Shown here in pieces: positions 35,964 to 44,846 of a DNA stretch of 55,078 bases. Origin of the DNA: an uncultured Lachnospiraceae bacterium (GTDB lineage Bacteria > Bacillota > Clostridia > Lachnospirales > Lachnospiraceae). How positions within the stretch are numbered: position 1 is the stretch's first letter; every line of letters begins with the position of its first letter. The stretch is from contig USGM01000008.1 in NCBI GenBank assembly GCA_900554205.1, positions 1 to 55,078 on the forward strand, read 5' to 3'. The position numbers and the translations under genes were made by a program. Under the pieces are notes generated by a model, which worked only from the letters and a program-made list of their open reading frames with translations, did not search any database and was not told where the DNA came from.

Positions 35964-37100
35964 ATGCAAAATAAAATACCCGACATTGATCTCATTGATC
36001 TTGACAGCGCCGATCTCTCTGATTTGGACAACGAGGATATTGAAAAAAACAATATTGAGGACATCGACGATGAGGCAGATGATATCGATACCTCCGATGC
36101 CGGGGACGCTCCCCGCAGGTTCAGGTTCCGTCTCAATACACACATTGTGCTCCTTGCGGTAGTCGTCATCACGGTTGGGATAATTATCTTCAAATTCTCA
36201 AACTGGGGACAATTCATTGATCCAAGCACAAACTCCGGGAATCCGGACGACTATCAGGCGGAAAACTACGACAACATCCTTCCCTTGACGGACAAATCCG
36301 GCAATCTGATTGCTCCCGATCTGTCTGACGGGCTAAGCATCGCCGTCTTTGGCAACTCACCCTTCGCCGATGACCGGGGTTCCAGTGACAATCTTGCCAG
36401 TATGCTCGCCGAAATGACCGGAGCCACTGTTTACAATTTTTCCATAGGCGGCAGCTATCTGGCATCCACACAGGCACATCCTTATACGGATGTCAATCCA
36501 TGGGATGCTTTCACCTTTTACTGGATGGCATTCCTCTCGACAGACATTGAAGTGGACGATTATGTCGGGCAGGCTCTGAACGTCCTGGGCGACAGTGCTC
36601 CATCAGAGATTGCGGAGGTTCATTCTCTGTACTCCACCGTGGATTTTGATAAAATAGACATTATTGTCGTCATGTACGATGCAGCCGATTATCTTATGGG
36701 GCACTCCATGTATAATTCGGACAACCCCACCGACATCCAGACCTTTACCGGAAACCTGACCGCCGGTCTGGAAATGATGCAGCAGTATCATCCCAACACC
36801 CGCATCATCGTCATGTCACCCCCCTATGCCTTTTCTTCCGAGAGAGACGAAAACGGAAATTATGTCAGCAGCGATATTGTCAAATACAACGGCAGCGCCT
36901 TGTCTGAATTTGCCATTCAAGAAGCCTACATCTGTGGTCAGATGCAGATCACTTTCGTGGACAATATCTATGGCACCTTCAACGAAAATAATGCCAGCGA
37001 CTATCTGACAGACAATCTCCATCTGAATGCAGAGGGACGCCGCAAGGTTGCAGAACACCTTGTCGAAGCCATCAACTATTACAACAGCTTTTACGAATAG
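35964..37100 (+). CDS. SGNH/GDSL-like membrane protein with acidic cytoplasmic tail
   Basis: A 378-residue protein and the only plus-strand gene. The N-terminal 50 residues are highly acidic (repeated Asp/Glu with Ile and Leu), followed by RRFRFR, one transmembrane helix (about 55-77) and an extracytoplasmic domain. SGNH-type motifs are visible: VFGNSPFAD (a GNS in place of GDS), MYDAADY in the third block position, and DNLHLNAEGR at the end, giving the Asp and His. It may act on an acylated surface glycan. The ATG at 35964 has GAGG 6 bases upstream; 35952 is also possible. It ends one base before the convergent gene at 37102, with no terminator between. Confidence 0.8.
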   Translation: MQNKIPDIDLIDLDSADLSDLDNEDIEKNNIEDIDDEADDIDTSDAGDAPRRFRFRLNTHIVLLAVVVITVGIIIFKFSNWGQFIDPSTNSGNPDDYQAENYDNILPLTDKSGNLIAPDLSDGLSIAVFGNSPFADDRGSSDNLASMLAEMTGATVYNFSIGGSYLASTQAHPYTDVNPWDAFTFYWMAFLSTDIEVDDYVGQALNVLGDSAPSEIAEVHSLYSTVDFDKIDIIVVMYDAADYLMGHSMYNSDNPTDIQTFTGNLTAGLEMMQQYHPNTRIIVMSPPYAFSSERDENGNYVSSDIVKYNGSALSEFAIQEAYICGQMQITFVDNIYGTFNENNASDYLTDNLHLNAEGRRKVAEHLVEAINYYNSFYE

Positions 37101-37101
37101 C

Positions 37102-37875
37102 CTAATACTCAAGCGGTGTATTTGAATTGCGATAAATCACATATCCGTCTATCCGTTCAAAAAATTCCAATCTGAAATCCTGGGGGTTCCCCAGGATTTC
37201 TTTGTCATCCCGAAAGATAAGGTAATGGCAAAGCGTCTGGTTCGCAAACGGCATGATGACCTCAAGATCAATATCCTTTTCCTGCATAGCATCATAAAAG
37301 GCATTGTAATACTTCCCCATGTCATCTCTGCCGTAGGGCATACATACCCTCGGGTCATACTGCCGTACATACAGAATCAGCTCTGACGGAAATGCCGCCA
37401 TCACCTCACGCCCGGGCACTACAATCGCATCACATATCTCTACCACGCTCTGCGGCACATGGTAGCTGTTTTCCGCCCTGCTGTACAGCGGATTACTGTA
37501 CACCAGCTTCCCCGAAAGAACAATCAGTGCAACCGCCGTAACCGCAAATATGCCCTTTGCCCTGCCTCTGAGCCTGTCGCAGATGCAGACGACAGCATAG
37601 GCAATCACAATAATCACCGGTATCAGCCACCACATGCGGAAGTAAATTTCACTTTCCACCACGGAAAAAAACACCCCGACAAAGAGCGGATTAAAGTAAA
37701 TCAGCAGCATAATGACCGGCATATAGACGAAAAAGATTCTCTTCGGTCTCTGTTTCTCATTCAGGAGCACATAAACCAATGCTGCCAGAAACCAGATCAC
37801 GATCAGCCCCGTTCCCATATATTTTTGAAAAATCTGCACTGCCTCTGTCCACATATCCGTATCCCTCTCAATCAA
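37102..37875 (-). CDS. Membrane protein of unknown function with outer C-terminal domain
   Basis: I do not recognise this 257-residue protein. It has about four transmembrane helices in the first 125 residues (about 18-38, 45-70, 78-98 and 107-125) and a C-terminal domain of about 130 residues with no known motif (RQYDPRVCMPYGRDDMGKYY region). It starts inside the end of the upstream membrane-protein gene (8-base overlap in another frame) and is the last gene of the long right-hand series. The layout suggests a subunit, or the split-off C-terminal part, of a GT-C-like membrane glycosyltransferase made with the two genes before it. Confidence 0.65.
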   Translation of the reverse strand: MIERDTDMWTEAVQIFQKYMGTGLIVIWFLAALVYVLLNEKQRPKRIFFVYMPVIMLLIYFNPLFVGVFFSVVESEIYFRMWWLIPVIIVIAYAVVCICDRLRGRAKGIFAVTAVALIVLSGKLVYSNPLYSRAENSYHVPQSVVEICDAIVVPGREVMAAFPSELILYVRQYDPRVCMPYGRDDMGKYYNAFYDAMQEKDIDLEVIMPFANQTLCHYLIFRDDKEILGNPQDFRLEFFERIDGYVIYRNSNTPLEY

Positions 37876-38935
37876 ATCTCAGATATAAGAGCGCCATTGC
37901 CAGCGGTACTATCCCGCACGCTGCAAGCAAAGGAAGAATCTTCCATTTCCTGTAGCAGAACACTGCGCAGCCGCCCCCGACCGCCAACAACAGACAGACA
38001 AACAGCGTTCCCAGCGTACTGCACAGGCAGCCTGTGATCATCGTCATGCCCAAAAGCAGCCAGTACCTGATCTCCGGCATTTTCCCCTGCTCCAGCTTTT
38101 CAAACAGGAAAAAAAGCAGCAAAAATGTAAACGGAATCACTATGTCGGCAAGCACCGCCTTGCCCTGTGCCGTTCTCACCAGCAGAAAATTTTCAGCCGT
38201 GTAAAGCGACTGCCCGCCAAAGATTACAAGCAGCTCCAACAGCAGCAGAAAGAACAACTGTCCCCGACGGTTTTCCTTAAAAAGCCGTCTGCCGATCAGA
38301 GCGTAAACCGCGTATGCCATTGCAATCAGCACGACAGGCAGCACAATCTGGGCTATCGTTGCCGCATGCATTCCCGTCAGCCGGGAGATCATTGCAGCCC
38401 ATACCGGAAACGGTGCAAGTCCGTGACGGGCATCCAGTCCGGTTGCCCCGCCCGTGTACGGCAAAATTTCATACATTGTCTCCGATTGTGCCGTTATAGA
38501 GGAAACCGCCACATAAAAGGCATCGTCGCCCTCCTCATATGCCAGAGTACCCGCCAGCACCTGCTGCAAAACCAGCAGTGCAAGCACAAAAATCCTGAGC
38601 ACTCCGGCTGTCAGATCCGCTTCGGGCGCAAATACCTCCGCAACGATCGTCCTTCGCCCCGCCTGACGCCTGATCGATACTCCCATGGACAAAAGCACGG
38701 CAGCTAACGCATAAACTCCGTACAGAATAATCACATGTTTAAAATTATCCTCCCGGGGATTCAATATCAACGGCACACAGATCAGCTGAAATCCCGCCAA
38801 CAGCAGCATCTGGCCGCTCACCCACATAAACAGCAGCTTGTGGAGCCCCGTCTCCCCACTGTCAAATATGCCTCCTGCCATAGCCGGAACCACCACCAGC
38901 AGCAACACTAATAACAAAATCTGAATTGCTAACAT
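37868..38935 (-). CDS. DUF6077-like polytopic membrane protein
   Basis: A 355-residue protein with about nine transmembrane helices. After the helix near residue 125 comes an outer loop with EEGDDAFYVAV and later GLDARHGLAPFPVWAAMISR, an acidic Asp-Asp plus Arg/His pattern like that of the first outer loop of GT-C glycosyltransferases. It resembles the DUF6077 family from memory. It overlaps the gene before it by 7 bases and the one after it by 8 bases, so the three are translated together. A lipid-linked sugar transferase role is inferred. Confidence 0.68.
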   Translation of the reverse strand: MLAIQILLLVLLLVVVPAMAGGIFDSGETGLHKLLFMWVSGQMLLLAGFQLICVPLILNPREDNFKHVIILYGVYALAAVLLSMGVSIRRQAGRRTIVAEVFAPEADLTAGVLRIFVLALLVLQQVLAGTLAYEEGDDAFYVAVSSITAQSETMYEILPYTGGATGLDARHGLAPFPVWAAMISRLTGMHAATIAQIVLPVVLIAMAYAVYALIGRRLFKENRRGQLFFLLLLELLVIFGGQSLYTAENFLLVRTAQGKAVLADIVIPFTFLLLFFLFEKLEQGKMPEIRYWLLLGMTMITGCLCSTLGTLFVCLLLAVGGGCAVFCYRKWKILPLLAACGIVPLAMALLYLRFD

Positions 38936-40263
38936 CTCTGCTCCTCTACCTCCCCGAACATCCTAGCTGCCGGCCCTCCCTGCCATCCTGTCAGCCCCGC
39001 TGCCATCCAGAAAAGATTCACCGCCACCGTACACTTATAATCCATCACGCCAGCCCCCCTCATCGTGTACCATACAACGATCAGTCCAAGCGTAAGGATA
39101 CACAGCAGAATGCCCGCAAACCCGGGTCGGCTCTCCACATGCCAGCCGGCAAACCGTCCCGCGATCCATAAAAGGGCTGCCACTGCCAGCATCCATCCGA
39201 ACCACCAGCAGCTGTAGCGCACATACCTGCTCGTCAGCACAGGTGTATGGCTCATCATCAGCTCGTAATTTCTTCCCGAGTAGGCATCATATGCCCTGCC
39301 CTGCAGCTGGAGCGGCAGAATGAGCGGTGTGACACCATAGCCCAGCACATCCCAGCCTATCTGCCGGATCACCACGGACGCATGCAGCCTCCATCCGATC
39401 TCCGCCATGCCCAGGTAATGCTGTACTTTTTTCTCTGTCTCAAAAGTCTCATCCATAATCGGTTTCATGATGAGCCGCACATTGTCTGCATACCTCGAGA
39501 TCTCCAGCACCTGCTCTCCAAGCGCCTCCGGCACTTCCTGCGGCCATTGTCCCATATCATTCCACATATTCTGCCATGCAAATCTGCTGAACACGGACAC
39601 CGCAAGCTCTTCCTGCCGGAATGGATTCTCCCATCGCTCCGACAGGCTTACACCGCCGGACACAATCCCGAAACAGGCCGCGCACACAACAATCAGAGTG
39701 CAAAGGCTTTGTTTCCGGTGTCTTCTCAACATTCCGACCGCTCCGATAACTCCCGTCAGAAGGAACAGCCCCCCGCCCAGCACGAGATATTCCGGAAGCA
39801 GGAGCGTAAGCATAAGCCAGCACAGCCCTTCCGCCGCAAATAGGCGCATCGAAAAGGACTCCCTGTTCCCGCACAGCCTGATTGCAAGGGAGACCGCAAT
39901 CAACACAAAAGAACTGGCCAGAGAATAAGGGGAAAGTGCGAGATGGCATTGCATCGCCAGCGGGAATGTCAGCAGGACGAAGTCACGCCATACGGAAAGA
40001 AATCCTTTCGCCGGATAAAGGCTTTGCAGAAAAAAGTGCGCGGCAAAGAAAGCCGCACACAGCTGTACCAGATACAGCAGAGGATAAGCGCCGCCTGAAG
40101 CGTTTCGCAAAACCGGATACAAAATTCCCTCCGGCTCTCCGAAATCCTGCAGATGGATGAAATTGAAACACATCCAGACGATCCCCATGACCGTCTGGAT
40201 GCTAAAGCCTGTAAACAGTATCCCTTTCAGGATTACCGCAAGCTCTGCGGCTATTTTCTTCAT
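38929..40263 (-). CDS. Polytopic membrane protein of unknown function
   Basis: A 444-residue membrane protein with about nine or ten transmembrane helices and an outer loop of about 120 residues between about 210 and 330 (ERWENPFRQEELAV through YSGRNYELMMSHTP). I cannot place it in a named family. It follows wecE by 12 bases and overlaps the next membrane-protein gene by 7 bases. In a glycan locus it may be a polymerase, flippase or GT-C-type transferase. No catalytic motif is certain. Confidence 0.65.
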   Translation of the reverse strand: MKKIAAELAVILKGILFTGFSIQTVMGIVWMCFNFIHLQDFGEPEGILYPVLRNASGGAYPLLYLVQLCAAFFAAHFFLQSLYPAKGFLSVWRDFVLLTFPLAMQCHLALSPYSLASSFVLIAVSLAIRLCGNRESFSMRLFAAEGLCWLMLTLLLPEYLVLGGGLFLLTGVIGAVGMLRRHRKQSLCTLIVVCAACFGIVSGGVSLSERWENPFRQEELAVSVFSRFAWQNMWNDMGQWPQEVPEALGEQVLEISRYADNVRLIMKPIMDETFETEKKVQHYLGMAEIGWRLHASVVIRQIGWDVLGYGVTPLILPLQLQGRAYDAYSGRNYELMMSHTPVLTSRYVRYSCWWFGWMLAVAALLWIAGRFAGWHVESRPGFAGILLCILTLGLIVVWYTMRGAGVMDYKCTVAVNLFWMAAGLTGWQGGPAARMFGEVEEQRC

Positions 40264-40275
40264 AGACCAGCTTCC

Positions 40276-41397
40276 TTAAAACTTCTTAATCACATCGCAA
40301 ATATAGTCAACCTGCTCCATCGTCAGCCCATAATACATCGGCAGACGCATCAGTCTCTCGCTTTCAGTGGTCGTATATCTGTCCTCACCATGGAAGCGTC
40401 CGAACTTCTGTCCTGCGGGAGCCGTGTGAAGCGGGATATAGTGGAATACCGACATAATGCCGTTCTCCTTCAGATCAGCAATCCTTGCCGTCCTCTCCTC
40501 AATATCCTTCGCTTTGATATAAAACATATGTGCATTGTGCACACAGCCCTCCGGTACAACAGGCAGGTCAATTTTCCCCGCCTCTGCAAGCGGAAGCAGA
40601 TTTTCATAATACCGGTTCCAAAGAGCCAGTCTCGCCTCATTGATCTCGTCCGCAATCTCCAGCTGCGCATAGAGATATGCCGCATTCATATCGCTGGGCA
40701 GATAGGACGAACCGTAATTCACCCATGTATACTTATCGATCTGTCCCCTGTAAAATTTACTTCTGTTCGTTCCCTTCTCACGGATGATTTCGGCTTCCTC
40801 CACATCCTTCGCATCGCGGATCAGCAGCGCTCCGCCCTCACCCATGCTGTAATTCTTCGTCTCATGAAAACTGAAGCACCCGAAGCTGCCGATCGTGCCG
40901 AGAGCCTTCCCCTTGTAGGACGCCATAATTCCCTGCGCCGCATCCTCGATTACAATCAGATTATGCCTTCGGGCAATATCCATGATCGTATCCATCTCAC
41001 ATGCCACGCCCGCATAATGAACCGGCACAATGGCGCGCGTCTTGTCCGTAATTGCGGCTTCGATCAGCTTCTCATCAATGTTCATGGTATCGGGACGGAT
41101 GTCCACAAAGACCGGGACAGCACCTCTCAGCACAAAAGCATCCGCTGTCGAGACAAAGGTGTATGCCGGCATGATGACCTCATCGCCCGGCTTGATATCC
41201 GCCAGCAGCGCAGCCAGCTCTGTGGCATGTGTGCAGGAGGTCGTCAGCAGACACTTCGTGGTTCCGGTTCTCTCCTCAATCCATGCATTACATTTTTTTG
41301 TGTACGCGCCGTCACCACAGATCTTCTGGTTCTTCACGCACTCCATGATATAGTCCATCGCTTTTTCCGCATAAGGCGGCACATTAAAATTAATCAT
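40276..41397 (-). CDS. wecE: dTDP-4-amino-4,6-dideoxygalactose transaminase (WecE/RffA)
   Basis: A 373-residue DegT/DnrJ/EryC1 PLP aminotransferase. It matches E. coli WecE closely along its length from memory: CGDGAYTKKC near the start, PAYTFVSTADAFVLRGAVPV, RPDTMNIDEKLIEAAITDKT, VPVHYAGVACEMDTIMD, the PLP lysine in SFHETKNYS (about 181), REKGTNRSKFYRGQ and FHGEDRYTTTESERLMRLP. It turns dTDP-4-dehydro-6-deoxyglucose, the RfbB product, into dTDP-Fuc4N. In Enterobacteria this serves the common antigen; here it lies in a Firmicute-type locus, between the GtrB-like and membrane-protein genes. The WecD acetyltransferase is absent; the AAC(3)-type and formyltransferase genes in the same series could take its place. 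Confidence 0.93.
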   Translation of the reverse strand: MINFNVPPYAEKAMDYIMECVKNQKICGDGAYTKKCNAWIEERTGTTKCLLTTSCTHATELAALLADIKPGDEVIMPAYTFVSTADAFVLRGAVPVFVDIRPDTMNIDEKLIEAAITDKTRAIVPVHYAGVACEMDTIMDIARRHNLIVIEDAAQGIMASYKGKALGTIGSFGCFSFHETKNYSMGEGGALLIRDAKDVEEAEIIREKGTNRSKFYRGQIDKYTWVNYGSSYLPSDMNAAYLYAQLEIADEINEARLALWNRYYENLLPLAEAGKIDLPVVPEGCVHNAHMFYIKAKDIEERTARIADLKENGIMSVFHYIPLHTAPAGQKFGRFHGEDRYTTTESERLMRLPMYYGLTMEQVDYICDVIKKF

Positions 41398-41428
41398 CCT
41401 TCCTCCATCCTTTCCTTATCATCAACGA

Positions 41429-42391
41429 TCAGTTGCGGCCCCTGTTCCATGCGCCGACAACCTCCCCCTGTACGTTCTGCGTCACTTTGCTGATGATATA
41501 TTTCGGTCTTCCCTTTACTTCCTCATAAATTCTTGCAATATAATGTCCGATAATCCCAAGGCTCAGCATCAGAAAGCCGCCGATGATCAGGATCAGCAGG
41601 ATAACCGTTGTAAACCCGCCGAGTGAATTTCCCATCAGGAACCTCACCAGCGTCTGTATTGCCAGTACCACACTGAACAGAATAGAGATCATCCCCAGCA
41701 CAGTGACTAACTGCAAGGGCAACGTACTGAAGGATGTCACATTAGAAATCGCATATTTCATCAGACTCCAGAACGACCACTTGCTCTTCCCGAACTGCCT
41801 CTCCTGTACCTCATACGGCAGAGACTCCGTCCGGAAGCCCGCCCAGAAGCTCAGCGCACGGAAAAAGGTGTTGCGCTCCGGCAGTCCCAGCAGGACATCG
41901 ACCACCTTGCGGTCGAGAAGCTTAAAGTCCGAGGAAGCGCTCATGTCGATCTTGATCAGCTTACTCATGATCCGGTAGAAAAGCCCTGCCGAAAGCTTGT
42001 AGCCCAGACTCTCCTTCCCCCTGTCCGATTTCACACCCTCAACGACCTCGACACCGTTCTGCCAGAGCTTCCACATCTGCGGAATCAGCTGCGGCGGATG
42101 CTGCAGATCACAGTCCATCACAATGACCGCGTCTCCCGACGCAAGCTCAAGCCCTGCAAAAATTCCTGCTTCCTTTCCGAAATTCCGGCTGAACTCGGCA
42201 CCCTTCACTCTCGGATTTTCCGCCGCTGCCTTTACAATCTCTGCATAGGTGCCATCTCTCGATCCATCGCTGATAAAAACAAGCTCATAGTCAATTTTAT
42301 TTTGTTCCAGTATTTCAGAAAGAACCTTCACGGTATTTGCAATATTCTGTTCTTCGTTATATGCCGGAAGCACGATTGATAATACTGCCAT
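41429..42391 (-). CDS. Polyprenyl-phosphate glycosyltransferase (GtrB/DPM1-like)
   Basis: A 320-residue GT2 enzyme with a cytoplasmic catalytic domain (1 to about 225; LSIVLPAYNEEQN, the DGSRDGT metal site, NFGKEAG, MDCDLQHPP) and two C-terminal transmembrane helices (about 232-255 and 262-285). GtrB-type proteins transfer glucose from UDP-glucose to undecaprenyl phosphate. The next gene, 12 bases on, encodes a GtrII-type glucosyltransferase that uses such a donor outside the membrane. The pair indicates side-branch glycosylation of the exported polymer. A GtrA flippase gene is not seen. Confidence 0.93.
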   Translation of the reverse strand: MAVLSIVLPAYNEEQNIANTVKVLSEILEQNKIDYELVFISDGSRDGTYAEIVKAAAENPRVKGAEFSRNFGKEAGIFAGLELASGDAVIVMDCDLQHPPQLIPQMWKLWQNGVEVVEGVKSDRGKESLGYKLSAGLFYRIMSKLIKIDMSASSDFKLLDRKVVDVLLGLPERNTFFRALSFWAGFRTESLPYEVQERQFGKSKWSFWSLMKYAISNVTSFSTLPLQLVTVLGMISILFSVVLAIQTLVRFLMGNSLGGFTTVILLILIIGGFLMLSLGIIGHYIARIYEEVKGRPKYIISKVTQNVQGEVVGAWNRGRN

Positions 42392-42403
42392 TCCGTATCT
42401 CCT

Positions 42404-44002
42404 TTACCGGTTTACATTCTCCGTCTTAATATACATAATTCCATCGATGATCCGAATAGAGTTCTCCCCCGGAAAGCTGTCCATGGAAATATATTCCTCG
42501 TCGTAATACATGTCCCCCATCGCCTCAGCCGGCAGGATATTCAGCGTAGCACCCAGATAATTCTGTATAAATAATTTGTAATTCCTGCCTGTATAGAGCA
42601 GCATATCGCCGTTTAACCCGATCATTCCTGAGGTAACCGGAAGCGTCAGATCCGTCGGCGGGAACTCCTCGTCCCCGACCACTCCCACCATTGCGATGGG
42701 AATCCCCTGATAATATCCCTCCGTCTGCTCAATGCGGTCGAGCAGCCTTACACAATAGGCATAGGTCTTCTCATACTTCTTCTGTAAATTGGAATAGCCG
42801 ATGTTGTCCGCCACGCCATAGCAGAACACGATGACAACAACAGCCGCAAATGCCAGCCACTCCGCCAGCTTCCCAATCGGAAGCTCTCCGCTGTATCTGC
42901 TGACAAACGCCGTCATACCGATCAGGTAAAGCACCCACTGATACCTCATCAGAAGATGATAGGTGACAGAGGGCGAGATCAGCAGGATCGCATTTGTGAT
43001 TAACGGAAGCGCCACGACCGCCAAAACTATTATAACGAAAAACATCGGATTCTTCCACCATTTTCTCCGGAGCATCAGAAAGATGCCCGTCCCGAGTGTC
43101 GCCAGAGCAAGTAAAATGCAGGCAAACGCGGAAATTCCGTTGTTAAAAAGGACATTTCCTCCCAGCGAAAAGCGGAAGAAATCACTGTACATTCCCCGTA
43201 TCGTCCCTAAAATTCCGGTATCCGGCACTCCTCCCGCCATACCGCTGATTCCCTGATAGGAAGCAAGCTCCTTCCCCTCAAGTCTGAGCAGGATCTGGAG
43301 AATGACATAGTAAAGCACCGCCCCAAGGATTCCCATGCAGACATAACGCAGCATTTTGCGCAGCTTTTCTCCTGCCTTGCCCTCGTCGGCAAACAACATC
43401 AATATCGCCAGCACACACAATATCATCGCAAACGCAAGATAACCTTGATAGATGCCAAGGCTGAATGCAAGGCATACGCCACCGGCGAGGAAACCGTATC
43501 GGTATTTTTTTGTGAGCAGCACCGACAGCGCCGCAAGCAGCAATGCCAGCATATAACCATCAAGCGTAAAGACATAGGCAAAGGTCGATGCCAGTGCCGG
43601 AAATGACGTAAGCAGTCCGCTGATTGTCACAATCGCCCAGCTCTGCTTCACCTCCAGCAGTTCCACAAGCACAGCGGCCGTGATCCCCAGCCAGAGCAGA
43701 CCGATCAGCCCGATCACCCATGGAATTGTGTAAAAGGATGACATACCGCAGGCAACCATAAGGAACCATCTTCCCGACGTGATCATGTTCTGGTCGAAAT
43801 ATAAGCTGTCCAGTCCATCATGGTTCGGTATATCCGAAAGAAGCGCCGGCATATGTACCAGCAGCCCGATCACAACCGCCGAAAAAAAGGCCAGCTTCCA
43901 TTCCTTTTTCAGTTTCTTCGCACATCCGGCAAGCAGTTCTCCCGGAGCTTTGATTCCCTGTCCCATCTCTTCCTCCACACCTCCTCCAGTGTTCTCTTTC
44001 AT
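42404..44002 (-). CDS. GtrII-type membrane glucosyltransferase
   Basis: A 532-residue membrane protein with about ten transmembrane helices. Family-typical outer-loop residues include DIPNHDGLDSLYFDQNMITSGRW near residue 57 and LGIYQGYLAFA near 182. A C-terminal outer domain of about 100 residues follows the last helix. This fits the GtrII family (PF14264 from memory), which moves glucose from undecaprenyl-phosphate-glucose onto O-antigen-like chains outside the membrane. Its start overlaps the SGNH gene stop by four bases (ATGA), giving translational coupling, and the GtrB-like gene follows 12 bases on. Confidence 0.85.
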   Translation of the reverse strand: MKENTGGGVEEEMGQGIKAPGELLAGCAKKLKKEWKLAFFSAVVIGLLVHMPALLSDIPNHDGLDSLYFDQNMITSGRWFLMVACGMSSFYTIPWVIGLIGLLWLGITAAVLVELLEVKQSWAIVTISGLLTSFPALASTFAYVFTLDGYMLALLLAALSVLLTKKYRYGFLAGGVCLAFSLGIYQGYLAFAMILCVLAILMLFADEGKAGEKLRKMLRYVCMGILGAVLYYVILQILLRLEGKELASYQGISGMAGGVPDTGILGTIRGMYSDFFRFSLGGNVLFNNGISAFACILLALATLGTGIFLMLRRKWWKNPMFFVIIVLAVVALPLITNAILLISPSVTYHLLMRYQWVLYLIGMTAFVSRYSGELPIGKLAEWLAFAAVVVIVFCYGVADNIGYSNLQKKYEKTYAYCVRLLDRIEQTEGYYQGIPIAMVGVVGDEEFPPTDLTLPVTSGMIGLNGDMLLYTGRNYKLFIQNYLGATLNILPAEAMGDMYYDEEYISMDSFPGENSIRIIDGIMYIKTENVNR

Positions 44003-44844
44003 AAATTATTTTTCAGATACTCCGCAATTCTTTCTGCGATCATCTTCCGTCCGTCATCGTTAGGATGAAGCCCGTCGAGCGTATAAAGCGTGTAGTCCTC
44101 CCATTGCTCATGAGGGTAGAAATCATGATAAATATCCAGCACCTCCACCCCGCATTCCTCCGCGACTTCAATCTCTTTATTGACATATTCCTCGAGTATT
44201 CCGCTTAAATTATATTGTTCACAGGTCTGTCCGACCTGTACAAGCCAGCTGTAGGTCGGTGTCACCAGTAAAATCCGTAATTCAGGGTTACTCCTGCGAA
44301 GATAGCCGATCGTCCTGCGAAGCGCCCCCGCAAAGCTGTGCTCATCCATCGGATCCTTACTGTTTTCCAGAAGTATTCCGTTGTAGTAGTCATTCGTTCC
44401 GCTCCCGATAATCACCAGCTCCACAGACGAAAAATCAATCTTCTCCAGTTCTCTGATCATCTCAGGAAAATAATCAATGATTTCCTCCTTTGAACGCATT
44501 GCCTCCTGCACACCAAAATCAGAAGCATAAATCGCTTTCGCCAGCGCAACAACCGACAGAGAATCTCCCGAATAATCCAGATCACTTTCTGTATCCCATC
44601 TTCCCAGACAGGTCCCGCCAATCGCCGCGTTAAATGTCGTCATCCCCAACAGTTCTTCAAGGCGCTCAGGAATCGCCGATTCATCCCTGACATTACCGTA
44701 TACACTGTCTCCAAAAATGACAACCTGATAAGTCTGCGTTGCTCTTCTCCTATTCGTCAGACAGCCGGTTGAAAAAAGTATGCCAAACACGATAAGCACT
44801 GCTGCCGCCTGTACTGTTTTCCTTCCGAACCGAGTTTTTCCCAT
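43999..44844 (-). CDS. SGNH/GDSL hydrolase, secreted or membrane-anchored
   Basis: A 281-residue protein with an N-terminal hydrophobic segment (about 10-27) ending STGC, which may be a weak lipobox, and a full SGNH domain: FGDSVYG (nucleophile Ser), the Gly in AAIGGTC, GSGTNDYY (Asn) and LDGLHPNDDG (Asp and His). Such enzymes remove or transfer acyl groups on glycans. It lies between pseG (2 bases) and the GtrII gene (4-base overlap). It may de-acylate or acylate the pseudaminate-containing glycan outside the cell. Confidence 0.9.
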   Translation of the reverse strand: MGKTRFGRKTVQAAAVLIVFGILFSTGCLTNRRRATQTYQVVIFGDSVYGNVRDESAIPERLEELLGMTTFNAAIGGTCLGRWDTESDLDYSGDSLSVVALAKAIYASDFGVQEAMRSKEEIIDYFPEMIRELEKIDFSSVELVIIGSGTNDYYNGILLENSKDPMDEHSFAGALRRTIGYLRRSNPELRILLVTPTYSWLVQVGQTCEQYNLSGILEEYVNKEIEVAEECGVEVLDIYHDFYPHEQWEDYTLYTLDGLHPNDDGRKMIAERIAEYLKNNL

Positions 44845-44846
44845 TA

